From Hominiventricola filiformis (GTDB lineage Bacteria; Bacillota; Clostridia; Lachnospirales; Lachnospiraceae): 64,000 nt of DNA. The notes under the pieces are model-generated. The model made no database searches, was not told the DNA's origin, and saw only the letters and a program-made list of their open reading frames with translations. Location of the stretch: assembly GCF_020686965.1 (NCBI RefSeq), contig NZ_JAJEPS010000013.1, forward strand, positions 17,221 to 81,220, written 5' to 3'. Made by a program: the position numbers and the translations under genes. Shown piece after piece: positions 48,977-58,311 of this stretch. Positions within the stretch are counted from its first letter, which is position 1. Each line of letters begins with the position of its first letter.

Positions 48977-51349
48977 TTATAAATGATCAGGAATCAGCCA
49001 GCGTTTCTTCGCAGCGGTCTTCGCCTCGCTGCGACGGCTGACGCCCAGTTTATCCAATATATGACTGACATGTGTCTTCACTGTCGGAAGCTTGATATCC
49101 ATGATTTTACCGATCTCCGCGTTGCTCTTATCCGCACAGATCAGCCGGAGAATCTGCAATTCCGTGGCTGTCAGTGATTCTCCCGGTGCTGTCCTTGGCT
49201 GCAGGAATGCCGGATAGTAAGCGGCCTGCTCCCGCACTGCTGCCATCAGCCGCAGATACCATTTATCCTGATCATCCCGGGAGCATTCTTCCAGAAGTGG
49301 AAGTACGGCTGCGCCGTAACCGCTGACCGGCCGGATGAACTGGTATTCTTCCGCAATGTCAAGTGCCTCATCCAGATACGTTTTCCACGTTTTATCTTTT
49401 TCCCGCCAGCAGGCAATCGCCCTTATGATCAGCAAATGAATACTGTCCAGATGCCGCCTGCAGGTTCTGCAATAGAGTTCAAGAGATGACAGCGTGAGCA
49501 GCACATCTTGATTCTTTCCAGCTGCCAACTCCACCATAGCCTGCGTAAGATACTGGTATCGTTTCATCACATTCAGCTTCATCAGATCACGGGGTGCTTT
49601 TTCCCGGTACCAGTCATCCGCCCGGTCCAGATCTCCCACATATAGATCCATTCTGCACCGCATGGCATCCATATTGGGAAGAAATCTGTCCAGCCCATTT
49701 TCCGCAAACCGCGTCCGCAGCTGCTCCATGGTCCGAACCGCATCATCACTTCTGCCCGATGCCATCTGACTGCGAATCAAAAGGCCGGTCACTGCAAATT
49801 CAATATCCGGCGTTCCATTTCTCTGAATCTCCCCTGCCCGCTGGACAAGTGAGAGCATACGGTGTGTGATATCCTCGCCTTTTTCAAATTTGCTTTCCGC
49901 AATAGCGCAGTCTGCAAGTCCGACTCCATCTTTGCCAAGCACCGCCTCCACCGGAATCCGAAGTACCTGATAAAGCATATCATCCTTCTTACTCCAGTCA
50001 GAGAAATCTTTACCTCCATTCATGATGGAAGGAAGGGTGCTGGTCACAGAAAATGGCGGAAGTGTAATTTCTTTTCCCCTGAGCAGACGGAACACTGCCG
50101 GAATCGTATCGGTCAGTCCGCTTACCTCCCGCTGTGGAAGAGAAATATCCAGCCATGCCAGACGGCTCCTTGCCTGTCTACCCCCGGCATCCATCCGGTC
50201 GCACTGCTCCGCAAACTGTTTCAGTGCTTCATACCACTGCTCCGATTTCTCATAATCCATTTCCATCGCGCAGAGCATGCTCATTGCCTGCATCAGTGCC
50301 GGAGAAGCAAGAATCTCTTTTTCCGGAAGGCTGTGATAATATTTTTCCATTTCATAATAATGTCCCATGCCCGGATGAAGTTCCGCACTGCGGATCAGCA
50401 ATTCCGATACTTTGGAATGATCCCCGCCCCGGATATAGCAGTCCATGGCATGAACAAAATCTTCTTTCAACTCATAATACATGCCGCCCCGGCTGTAGAG
50501 AGTTTTCTTCTTTTCTTCCGGGTATTCCCGGTCCATCTCCCACATCAGAAACGCCCGGAACTGCGGCCAGAAATGGAACCTCTGCGTCTCATCATACCGA
50601 AGCATGGTTGTGTTTCGCTGCAGCCAGTCAAGCATTTCCCCAACGCGCGGGTCTCCGCTGACGATCCGCGCCATATCCAGATCAAACTGCTCAAAGGGCG
50701 CCAGTTCCAGAAGAAACCGCCGGATATTGAGATCAAATCTTTTGTAAATCGCCGTCTCAAAATAGCGGAACACTTCCCGGAACGCACCTGCAACCAGTTC
50801 CGGCCCGAAAGTCTGTCCCTCTGCCATATGGCGGATCGTAATGACAACGCCCAAAGGATGACCGATGGACTCTTTGGTAACTCCGCTAAGTTCCGAATCT
50901 GTCACCGGAACTTCCCACTCCTGAAAGAGCTTCCGGATATCCTCTCTGTCAAAGAGCAGCACATCCGCATGCAGTACCGACATGAGACCCGTATACTGAA
51001 ATGCCATAAGGCATCCCGGCGGCAGTCCCCGCGACGCCAGAATAAAACGCCGGTCCGGATTTTCACGAATAAGACTGCACAGCGCCTGAAGGTCTTTCTC
51101 CTCCTGCATCATCTGTAGATCATCCACAAACAAGATTTTCCAGTTCGGATCTTCTATCAGCTGTTCAAATGGAACCCGGTCTCCGCTCACGCTTCGATAC
51201 TTTTCCCCGGTCTGCCGGATCAGCTTTTCAGCCGTCACCGTCTTTCCAAATCCGCAGGGTGCACTGAAGAAGAGAACCCTTCCCCGTTCCATACATTTCT
51301 GAAATTGTACTTCTATTGCTGGTTTTACATGAATATAAGTGTCAGACAA
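48977..51349 (-). CDS. MalT-like LuxR-family ATP-binding transcriptional regulator
   Basis: The product has 790 residues. Residues 15-250 form a STAND/AAA ATPase (Walker A FFSAPCGFGKT, Walker B ILFVDDLQ, RFILASRGLPP sensor). Helical TPR-like repeats follow (about 330-700), and the C-terminus is a LuxR helix-turn-helix (LTATELQILRLICADKSNAE, then LPTVKTHVSHILDKLGV). Ligand binding drives oligomerization and activation in MalT relatives. It starts with TTG at 51349, 7 nt after GGGGGA. It precedes the surface-protein gene with only a 39-bp gap. Confidence 0.9.
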   Translation of the reverse strand: MSDTYIHVKPAIEVQFQKCMERGRVLFFSAPCGFGKTVTAEKLIRQTGEKYRSVSGDRVPFEQLIEDPNWKILFVDDLQMMQEEKDLQALCSLIRENPDRRFILASRGLPPGCLMAFQYTGLMSVLHADVLLFDREDIRKLFQEWEVPVTDSELSGVTKESIGHPLGVVITIRHMAEGQTFGPELVAGAFREVFRYFETAIYKRFDLNIRRFLLELAPFEQFDLDMARIVSGDPRVGEMLDWLQRNTTMLRYDETQRFHFWPQFRAFLMWEMDREYPEEKKKTLYSRGGMYYELKEDFVHAMDCYIRGGDHSKVSELLIRSAELHPGMGHYYEMEKYYHSLPEKEILASPALMQAMSMLCAMEMDYEKSEQWYEALKQFAEQCDRMDAGGRQARSRLAWLDISLPQREVSGLTDTIPAVFRLLRGKEITLPPFSVTSTLPSIMNGGKDFSDWSKKDDMLYQVLRIPVEAVLGKDGVGLADCAIAESKFEKGEDITHRMLSLVQRAGEIQRNGTPDIEFAVTGLLIRSQMASGRSDDAVRTMEQLRTRFAENGLDRFLPNMDAMRCRMDLYVGDLDRADDWYREKAPRDLMKLNVMKRYQYLTQAMVELAAGKNQDVLLTLSSLELYCRTCRRHLDSIHLLIIRAIACWREKDKTWKTYLDEALDIAEEYQFIRPVSGYGAAVLPLLEECSRDDQDKWYLRLMAAVREQAAYYPAFLQPRTAPGESLTATELQILRLICADKSNAEIGKIMDIKLPTVKTHVSHILDKLGVSRRSEAKTAAKKRWLIPDHL

Positions 51350-51443
51350 TCAAATATCCCCCATCTGTTTCTACCAAAATCTTAACAGAAGGGGGACTAC
51401 TTGTAAATCATACCAAAGTATGAGATGAGATATGTATATAGAA

Positions 51444-52259
51444 TTATTCTGCTTTTTTATGCGCTCTGGCCATAGCTGCAATATCGCCGACTCCGTTCAG
51501 CACAATGCTCGGACGATACGCATAAGTTTTCAGCGTTTCTCTCGTGGAAACACCGGAAAGCACCAGTACTGTGGACATACCGCTCTCCATACCGGAGATG
51601 ACATCCGTATCCATCCGGTCTCCAACCATCACAGCTTCTGCTGAATGACAGCCAAGCAGATTCAGACCGGTACGCATCATAAGCGGATTCGGTTTACCGC
51701 AGAAATATGCCTGTGTGCCGGTCGCCATCTCAATCGGCGCTACCAGTGCCCGGCATCCCGGTGCGATTCCATTTTCAATAGGACCGGATACATCCGAATT
51801 TGCACCAATCAGCTTTGCACCCTTAAGTACCAGATTAATTGCTTTTGTCAAAGTATCCAACGAGTAAGAACGTCCCTCGCCAACCACTACGTAATCCGGA
51901 TTAACATCATTCATGGTAATTCCTGCATCATAAAGGGCATTTAAAAGACCCGCTTCGCCAATGGCAAATACGGAACATCCCGGAGCCTGATTTTTCAGAA
52001 ATGCTGCTGTTGCCAACGCACTGGTATAAAAATGTTCTTCTGAAACATCCAGTCCCATCCGTGCCAGTTTCTGATTCAGCTCCCGTGGTGTATAGCCGCT
52101 GTTATTTGTCAAAAAAAGATATTCCTTTTTTTCATCATGAAGCCATTGAATAAATTCCCGTACTCCATTTAAAATCTGGTTGCCATGATAGATGACTCCG
52201 TCCATATCACAGACAAAACCTTTTTTCTCATTAAAATCAATCGTTGTATTTATATTCAT
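51444..52259 (-). CDS. HAD-IIA phosphatase (NagD / nitrophenylphosphatase type)
   Basis: The product has 271 residues. Motif I FVCDMDGVIYHGN supplies the nucleophile, motif II FLTNNSGYTPREL, motif III Lys in FCGKPNPLM and motif IV MVGDRMDTDVISG. The C2 cap of the IIA subclass lies between. It dephosphorylates small sugar phosphates or nucleotides; the substrate is unknown. ATG 52259 has AGGTGG 8 nt upstream. It follows the MATE gene by 60 bp. Confidence 0.92.
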   Translation of the reverse strand: MNINTTIDFNEKKGFVCDMDGVIYHGNQILNGVREFIQWLHDEKKEYLFLTNNSGYTPRELNQKLARMGLDVSEEHFYTSALATAAFLKNQAPGCSVFAIGEAGLLNALYDAGITMNDVNPDYVVVGEGRSYSLDTLTKAINLVLKGAKLIGANSDVSGPIENGIAPGCRALVAPIEMATGTQAYFCGKPNPLMMRTGLNLLGCHSAEAVMVGDRMDTDVISGMESGMSTVLVLSGVSTRETLKTYAYRPSIVLNGVGDIAAMARAHKKAE

Positions 52260-52319
52260 ATGCTTTACCACCTTCTCGCTTCTATTTTACAATCGGTTAT
52301 GTAAATTTCACAAGCATAA

Positions 52320-53648
52320 TCAGGTAAAATTTTTGTAATTTTTGTAATACAGGAACCCTATGATGTCCGCTAACGCCCATCCGATTGGCACAGACCACCA
52401 AATACCTGTCACACCAATCTGTGGTATTGCTGACAAGATATATGCCAGAACTACCCTGGTTCCAAGGGAAAATATGGTAAGTACCACACTCATTCCTGGT
52501 TTGCCCAAAGCCCGGTACAAGCCATACAGCAAAAATAACCATCCAATTCCTATATAAAAGGCGCCTTCTATCCGCAGATAACGGACTCCTTCCATGATAA
52601 TATGTGTTTCTCCTGCATCTACAAATATCATCATAAGTGGTTTTGCGAATAGGAATACAAATGTAGAGATCACTATGCAGAAAATTGCAGATATACACAC
52701 TGCCGCTTTCAATCCATGCTGTATTCTCTGTTTTTCTTTTGCTCCATAATTCTGTGCAATAAATGTAGAGAATGCATTTCCAAAATCCTGCACCGGCATA
52801 TATGCAAAAGCATCTATCTTTACAGCCGCTGCAAATGCTGCCATAACAACCGTTCCAAAACTGTTTACTAATCCCTGTACCATCAGGATTCCCAGATTCA
52901 TAACAGACTGCTGAATGCATGTCAGCATGGAAAAGGAAACAATTTCACTGATTCGTTCTTTCTTCAGACAGCTGATTTTCCAAATTGCATGAACTCGCTT
53001 ATAACGTACAAGCGTATAAAGCATGATCCCCAGTCCGGACAAATACTGTGCAATCACTGTCGCCTCTGCTGCTCCTGCTACTCCCATCTTGAAACCAATG
53101 ACGAACCAAAGATCAAGAATAATATTAAGCAGGGATGATACGGCCAGAAATACCAGAGGTATCACAGAATTACCGATGGCCCTGAGATATGACGCAAAAT
53201 AATTGTACAAAAAAACAGCCGGTATCCCCATAAAGATTACGAATAGATACTCTCTCATTTCACCCCATACTTCATCCGGAACTCTGAGGAAAACCCGAAG
53301 TCCGCCCAGACTTGCATAAGCAACCACATTTAACAACACTGTCACTGCCGCAATAAAGATAAAGGATGCACAAATATCCTCTTTAAGTCCATTTTCATCC
53401 TTCTGTCCGAATCGGATAGAAAACAATGCACTACTTCCCATACATAAGCCAAGAATAATGGATGTTATAAATGTCATAAGTGTAAATGAGGAGCCTACCG
53501 CTGCAAGTGCCTTCTCGCCAAGACAACGTCCAACAATCAGTGTGTCTGCAATGTTATAACACTGTTGAAGTAAATCTCCCAATATCATTGGAATAGCAAA
53601 TAAAAGCATCGACTTTACAACAGGTCCTTTTGACAAATCGCCATTCAT
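52320..53648 (-). CDS. MATE-family multidrug efflux transporter
   Basis: The product has 442 residues with twelve membrane helices in two homologous halves: MILGDLLQQCYNIADTLIVG in half 1 and CIQQSVMNLGILMVQGLVNS in half 2 are the paired MATE signatures. It exports cationic drugs or metabolites with Na+ or H+. ATG 53648 has GGAG 6 nt upstream. It is divergent from the Lrp-type gene, which may regulate it through 53649-53806. Confidence 0.92.
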   Translation of the reverse strand: MNGDLSKGPVVKSMLLFAIPMILGDLLQQCYNIADTLIVGRCLGEKALAAVGSSFTLMTFITSIILGLCMGSSALFSIRFGQKDENGLKEDICASFIFIAAVTVLLNVVAYASLGGLRVFLRVPDEVWGEMREYLFVIFMGIPAVFLYNYFASYLRAIGNSVIPLVFLAVSSLLNIILDLWFVIGFKMGVAGAAEATVIAQYLSGLGIMLYTLVRYKRVHAIWKISCLKKERISEIVSFSMLTCIQQSVMNLGILMVQGLVNSFGTVVMAAFAAAVKIDAFAYMPVQDFGNAFSTFIAQNYGAKEKQRIQHGLKAAVCISAIFCIVISTFVFLFAKPLMMIFVDAGETHIIMEGVRYLRIEGAFYIGIGWLFLLYGLYRALGKPGMSVVLTIFSLGTRVVLAYILSAIPQIGVTGIWWSVPIGWALADIIGFLYYKNYKNFT

Positions 53649-53806
53649 TTTTATCTCCATTTCGTAAGTTATATATTACGTTTTGTCATTATTATAGGAG
53701 TTTAAAATACTTAAGTCAAGCTGTCATTTACTTTTAGAAATCTGCATGATATTATAATGGAAAAACGAATTACAGTGATAGTTATCATTTTACAGGGGGA
53801 TTACTT

Positions 53807-54265
53807 ATGTACCTGAATGGTTTAGATGAACTCGATCAGAAAATTGTCCAGTTGCTTATAGAAAACGCACGTATCTCATACTCTGATATTGGTGAGAAAA
53901 CCGGTATTTCCAGAGTAGCAGTAAAAGCCCGTATTCAAGCCTTAGAGAAAAAAGGGGTAATTGAAGAATACACAACAATCATCAATCCTCAAAAGATCAG
54001 TGGTGCTGTATCCTGCTATTTTGAAATTGAAATTAAACCAGATCATCTGATGCAGGTGTCAGATATTTTATACAAAAATGATATCGTCACACAGATCTAT
54101 CGTGTCACCGGACGGGATAAACTTCATGTACATGCCGTTGCCTCATCCAGTGATGAAATGGAACTTTTCCTGCACAATGTCATTGATACACTGCCTGGCA
54201 TTCTTAGCTGCAGCTGCAATATGATTTTATCCCGTATTAAAGATATTAAAGGATTACGGCTATAG
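53807..54265 (+). CDS. Lrp/AsnC-family transcriptional regulator
   Basis: The product has 152 residues. The N-terminal helix-turn-helix (LDQKIVQLLIENARISYSDI, then GISRVAVKARIQALEKKGVI) is followed by an RAM/AsnC effector domain (about 65-150, YFEIEIKPDHLMQVS, QIYRVTGRDKLHVHAVA). These proteins form octamers and sense amino acids. Divergent from the MATE gene, it probably controls it and itself. GGGGGA lies 7 nt before the ATG. Confidence 0.92.
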   Translation: MYLNGLDELDQKIVQLLIENARISYSDIGEKTGISRVAVKARIQALEKKGVIEEYTTIINPQKISGAVSCYFEIEIKPDHLMQVSDILYKNDIVTQIYRVTGRDKLHVHAVASSSDEMELFLHNVIDTLPGILSCSCNMILSRIKDIKGLRL

Positions 54266-54392
54266 AATATTGATTCAAATTATTAAATTTGAATTTTTCA
54301 CTTTTTTTGCATGAAAAAAGCAGGCAGACGAGCAAAAGCATTATGCACGAATCCTGCACAGGAGCAGAATTAACTGATTCTCAAAGCCAACA

Positions 54393-54423
54393 GGGACGGG
54401 GAAAAATCCGTTTTCCCCGTCCC
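54393..54423 (-). terminator. Terminator of the PTS gene
   Basis: A perfect 13-bp stem GGGACGGGGAAAA/TTTTCCCCGTCCC with a 5-nt loop, 8 bp past the PTS stop codon. The preceding 54266-54392 holds A/T-rich sequence and a TTCAAATT/AATTTGAA hairpin after the Lrp gene, no other gene. Confidence 0.85.
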
Positions 54424-54430
54424 CAATGGC

Positions 54431-55855
54431 TTACACTTCTTTAAACTTCGGATGCTTGGATAATGCCATTGTCACTACAAATCCAACAACAAGTGAGATC
54501 AGAATTCCGATCATATAATTCAGCATTCCACCAGACTTGATGCATACGAATCCGATGATTCCTGCTGCTCCCGGGGAGATATTCTGAACATTTGTCAGTG
54601 TCACATAAGCACATCCTACAGCAGAACCGAACATTGCTGCATAGAATGGATATTTCATCTTCAAGTTGACTCCGAACATTGCTGGTTCTGTAATACCAAG
54701 CAGTGCTGAGATACCGGAAGAAACTGCGATGCTCTTCATCTTCTTATCCTTTGCACAGAACATTGCTGCCAGTGTTGCTCCACCCTGAGCCACATTGTTG
54801 CATGCTGCGATTGCAAAGAGGAAAGATCCGCCTGCTGCAATCAGCTGGATATCAACCGGGAGAAGACTGTGGTGCATTCCCGTCATTGTTAATGGTGCAT
54901 AGATAAATCCGAAAATAAATCCACCGACAACACCTAATGTATCATGGAGCCACAGAATACCATTTGTAATCCAGTCTCCGGCTGTACGCATCACTCCACC
55001 TACCACTGTAAATGTAAGGAATGCTGTTACGAGTACGGAAAGTGCAGGTGTCAGGAGGTTGTCCAGATATTCCGGAACTACTTTGTGAAGTTTCTTCTCG
55101 ATAAATGCAAGGATTGCTGCCGCTGCAACTACCGGAAGTACAGTTCCCTGATATCCAACCTTCTCAATTGTCAGCGCTCCGATATGCCATACCGGAACCG
55201 TTCCCTCTGTAATGGCTGTACCATAAGAATAAGCATTCAGAAGATCACCGGATACCATGATCATTCCCATAACTGCTCCAAGATAAGGATTGCCCCCGAA
55301 CATCTTTGTCGCTGAGAATCCTACAAGGATTGGCAGGAATGCATATGCTGCACTTGCAACTGTGTTGATCATAGATGCAAGATCTGCAATATTCGGATAT
55401 GCTTCAACAAGTGACTTTCCTGAGACAAAAAGTCCTTCTGCTGTCAGAACATTATTCAGACCCATCAGAAGACCGCTGGCAACCAGTGCCGGAATAATCG
55501 GTACGAATACATCCGCCAGCATCTTTACCAGTTTCTGTAACGGATTCATCTTCTGGTCAGCAGCCTTTTTCACTTCATTTTTTGTACTTTCTTTGATGTC
55601 TGCATACTGAATAAAATATTTGTATACTTCATCTACTGTACCACTTCCGATGATGATCTGGAACTGACCGCCTGTGGCAAACTGTCCTTTTACAAGCTCT
55701 GTCTTGAGAATTCCATCTACATCTGCTTTACTCTCATCTTTTAATACCAGACGTAATCTGGTTGCACAGTGAGCTGCGCTGATTACATTTTCTTTTCCGC
55801 CTACCAGACGCAGAAGTTCACTTGCTGCATTCTGGTAACTCTGTTCTTTACTCAT
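54431..55855 (-). CDS. PTS transporter IIBC (sucrose/trehalose/alpha-glucoside subfamily)
   Basis: The product has 474 residues. The IIB domain (1-80) has its phosphorylated Cys in SAAHCATRLRLVLKDE. A IIC domain of about ten helices follows (ADVFVPIIPALVASGLLMG; GMHHSLLPVDIQLIAAGG; GITEPAMFGVN). There is no IIA domain, so a shared IIA must phosphorylate it. It imports and phosphorylates a disaccharide; exact specificity (sucrose, trehalose or another alpha-glucoside/galactoside) is not readable. It lies 39 bp downstream of the alpha-galactosidase gene in the same operon. Confidence 0.9.
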   Translation of the reverse strand: MSKEQSYQNAASELLRLVGGKENVISAAHCATRLRLVLKDESKADVDGILKTELVKGQFATGGQFQIIIGSGTVDEVYKYFIQYADIKESTKNEVKKAADQKMNPLQKLVKMLADVFVPIIPALVASGLLMGLNNVLTAEGLFVSGKSLVEAYPNIADLASMINTVASAAYAFLPILVGFSATKMFGGNPYLGAVMGMIMVSGDLLNAYSYGTAITEGTVPVWHIGALTIEKVGYQGTVLPVVAAAAILAFIEKKLHKVVPEYLDNLLTPALSVLVTAFLTFTVVGGVMRTAGDWITNGILWLHDTLGVVGGFIFGFIYAPLTMTGMHHSLLPVDIQLIAAGGSFLFAIAACNNVAQGGATLAAMFCAKDKKMKSIAVSSGISALLGITEPAMFGVNLKMKYPFYAAMFGSAVGCAYVTLTNVQNISPGAAGIIGFVCIKSGGMLNYMIGILISLVVGFVVTMALSKHPKFKEV

Positions 55856-55894
55856 TCTAACTCCTCCTGTAACTTCATTTCTTTTCTATCTCAA

Positions 55895-58078
55895 TCAGGA
55901 TCTTCTTAGTACCATCGTTGTACTTGAAAAGTCCTGTCTGATTCTTGGTATTCGGATTCCTGCATACATCAGTTCATCCCCGCCATACTCTTGCCCGGTC
56001 TCACAATCTGTGTAAACTGCATCCGGATCCAGTCCTTTTAATCGGATCACCGGAACCCTGTAGGCTGAGCGCGCAAGAATCTGCACGTGAGTGAAGATGA
56101 CTTCCATTCCATCTTCTGAAACAATATTCCAGGCACTTTGATTCTCCTGAAATGAATCCGCCAGCCGGTAATAAGTTCCGAACTGTACGGTTCTTCGTCT
56201 CCTTTTATATTCTGCAATCTGCTCTCTGACTTCTTCCTTCTCTTCTTTTGAAAGCTTCTTCAGATCCAGTTCATATCCAAGATTGCCTGCTGCCGCCACG
56301 GCAAATCTTGTAGCAAGCGGTGTGGTCCGTCCAACCTGATGATTCGGACATGCTGACACATGCGCTCCCATTGTAACTGTCGGAAACAGAAAGCTTGTTC
56401 CATGCTGGATCTTCAGCCTGCAGACTGCATCTGTATTATCGCTGGTCCATGTCTGTGGCATGTAATAAAGCATTCCTGCATCGAATCTGCCACCTCCACT
56501 GGAACAGCTTTCAAACAACACCTGTGGAAAACGTTCTGTCAATGTCTCCATTACCTGGTAAAGTCCAAGCACGTAGCGGTGTGAAAGTTCATTCTGATTT
56601 TTCCTGTCAAGATAAGCACTTCCAAGATCTGTCAGATGCCGGTTCATATCCCATTTCACATAACTGATATTTCCCGGTGCCAACACCTTACTGACTGCAT
56701 CGATCAGATATTCGCAAACTGCCGGATTCGACAGATCCAGTACCAGCTGATGTCGGCTGAGTATTGGTTCGTAGAGCGGACTTCGGATCACCCAGTCTGG
56801 ATGCTTCCTGTAAAGGTCACTTTCCTTTGAAATCATCTCCGGTTCAAACCAGATTCCGAAATCAATCCCCTTCTGTTTCACCTTTTTAGCAAGACTCTGC
56901 AGGCCATCCGGAAATTTCTTTTTATCCTCCGTCCAGTCCCCCAAGGAAGTCGTATCTGTATTTCTTCCCTTGAACCAGCCATCATCCATCACCAGAAGTT
57001 CGATTCCAAGCTCCGCTGCTTCTTCCGCCAGCGTCAGCATTTTCTTTTCATTGATCTCAAAATACATACCTTCCCAGCTGTTCAATAGAACTGGGCGTTC
57101 CCGGTCTCTGTACCATCCCCGGCAGACGCGCGTTCTGTATAACTTGTGAAATGTATTCGACATTCCGGCAAGTCCATTTGCACTATAGACCAGTACAGCC
57201 TCCGGTGTGCAAAAGCTTGTTCCCGGTGAAAGCTGCCATCCAAACTGATACGGATTAATTCCAAGCTGTACCCTGGTTGTTCCATACTGTCCACACTGAA
57301 CACATCCATAGAAGTTTCCACTATAAATCAGGTTTACTCCTAACACTTCCCCTTGCTCTTCCGTAGTCCCTGGACTTAACAATCCAATAAATGGGGTTGC
57401 CTGTGGGCTGCTCGTTCCACGACTGCTTTCAATCGTGACCGAATCCGCACACAATGGACGTCGATACACGTTTTTCTCTTCTGTATGTGCACCGGCTAAT
57501 GTCAGTACGTCATATTCCTGTGTTGGAAGATCCATGTTCATGCTTAAGAATCGACAGATTTCTATCGATTCTGTTCCGTCATTGATCCATTTTGCGAATC
57601 GTGTGACCACTGCATCTTCATAGATGGTGTAATATAGCAGAATTCTCTGATTTCTCACCTTATCCTGAAGCGTAATCTCCAGTGTCATTGCCTCGGTGTC
57701 CGCATCAGTATAGACATGTGGCAGACCATCCGGAGCAACTTTTCCACTCAGAATACGATAGTTGCTATAGAAAAATCTTGCGTTTCTATCTCCATTTCTA
57801 TCTTCTAGTTCGTAGGCCGGACTTCGGAAGTCCCCCTGTCCGGACTCCGGAAATTCCCTCAACTGTGTATCCAGAGAAAATGTTCTGTCTTCCTCAACCG
57901 GATTTGCACAGAATCCACGGTCGTAATAATAATCCTTGATGCCGCTGTGCCATCTCTTTATTCTTTTTCCGTAGTAACAATGCTTTAAATATCGTTGTTT
58001 TTCTACTTGAATCACATAACTGATCTTATCGTTGTACAGATGAAAGACCTGCTGTTCTTCCTCAAAACTGATCTGCAT
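55895..58078 (-). CDS. Alpha-galactosidase, GH36
   Basis: The product has 727 residues, the normal length for tetrameric GH36 enzymes. N-terminal beta-domain to about 300, then the barrel: LLVMDDGWFKGRN, FGIWFEPEMISKESDLY, nucleophile Asp in ISYVKWDMNRHL, ESCSSGGGRFD, acid/base Asp in WTSDNTDAV and MGAHVSACPNHQVGR. No signal peptide, so it acts in the cytoplasm on raffinose- or melibiose-type sugars. ATG 58078 has GGAG 7 nt upstream. It is divergent from an AraC regulator. Confidence 0.95.
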   Translation of the reverse strand: MQISFEEEQQVFHLYNDKISYVIQVEKQRYLKHCYYGKRIKRWHSGIKDYYYDRGFCANPVEEDRTFSLDTQLREFPESGQGDFRSPAYELEDRNGDRNARFFYSNYRILSGKVAPDGLPHVYTDADTEAMTLEITLQDKVRNQRILLYYTIYEDAVVTRFAKWINDGTESIEICRFLSMNMDLPTQEYDVLTLAGAHTEEKNVYRRPLCADSVTIESSRGTSSPQATPFIGLLSPGTTEEQGEVLGVNLIYSGNFYGCVQCGQYGTTRVQLGINPYQFGWQLSPGTSFCTPEAVLVYSANGLAGMSNTFHKLYRTRVCRGWYRDRERPVLLNSWEGMYFEINEKKMLTLAEEAAELGIELLVMDDGWFKGRNTDTTSLGDWTEDKKKFPDGLQSLAKKVKQKGIDFGIWFEPEMISKESDLYRKHPDWVIRSPLYEPILSRHQLVLDLSNPAVCEYLIDAVSKVLAPGNISYVKWDMNRHLTDLGSAYLDRKNQNELSHRYVLGLYQVMETLTERFPQVLFESCSSGGGRFDAGMLYYMPQTWTSDNTDAVCRLKIQHGTSFLFPTVTMGAHVSACPNHQVGRTTPLATRFAVAAAGNLGYELDLKKLSKEEKEEVREQIAEYKRRRRTVQFGTYYRLADSFQENQSAWNIVSEDGMEVIFTHVQILARSAYRVPVIRLKGLDPDAVYTDCETGQEYGGDELMYAGIRIPRIRQDFSSTTMVLRRS

Positions 58079-58129
58079 TCTATTTCTCCACTCTCTCATT
58101 CTGTTTCATTTCATCTCTTAACCAAATAG

Positions 58130-58159
58130 ATTATAACTTCCATCTTTTCTCACTTTCAA
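58130..58159 (-). promoter_or_regulatory. Promoter of the alpha-galactosidase-PTS operon
   Basis: On the minus strand TTGAAA (58154-58159), 18 bp, TATAAT (58130-58135), about 50 bp before the start codon. I see no catabolite-repression (cre) box in 58079-58311. Confidence 0.65.
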
Positions 58160-58311
58160 TGGTAATGCAGATTAGAACATGGTAATTTCTTGCTATTTTT
58201 TATTGATTGCTATATTATAATATCGGATATAAAAAACAAAAACTAAGATTTCTACAGATTGTTTCGTGCTATGCCCCGCAATCTTCATTTATTTTGAAAG
58301 GAGTACTTTTT

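Noticed and set aside
55860..58311. Catabolite-repression (cre) site for the galactoside locus
   Set aside because: I looked for TGWAANCGNTNWCA-like sequences near the promoters and found none convincing.
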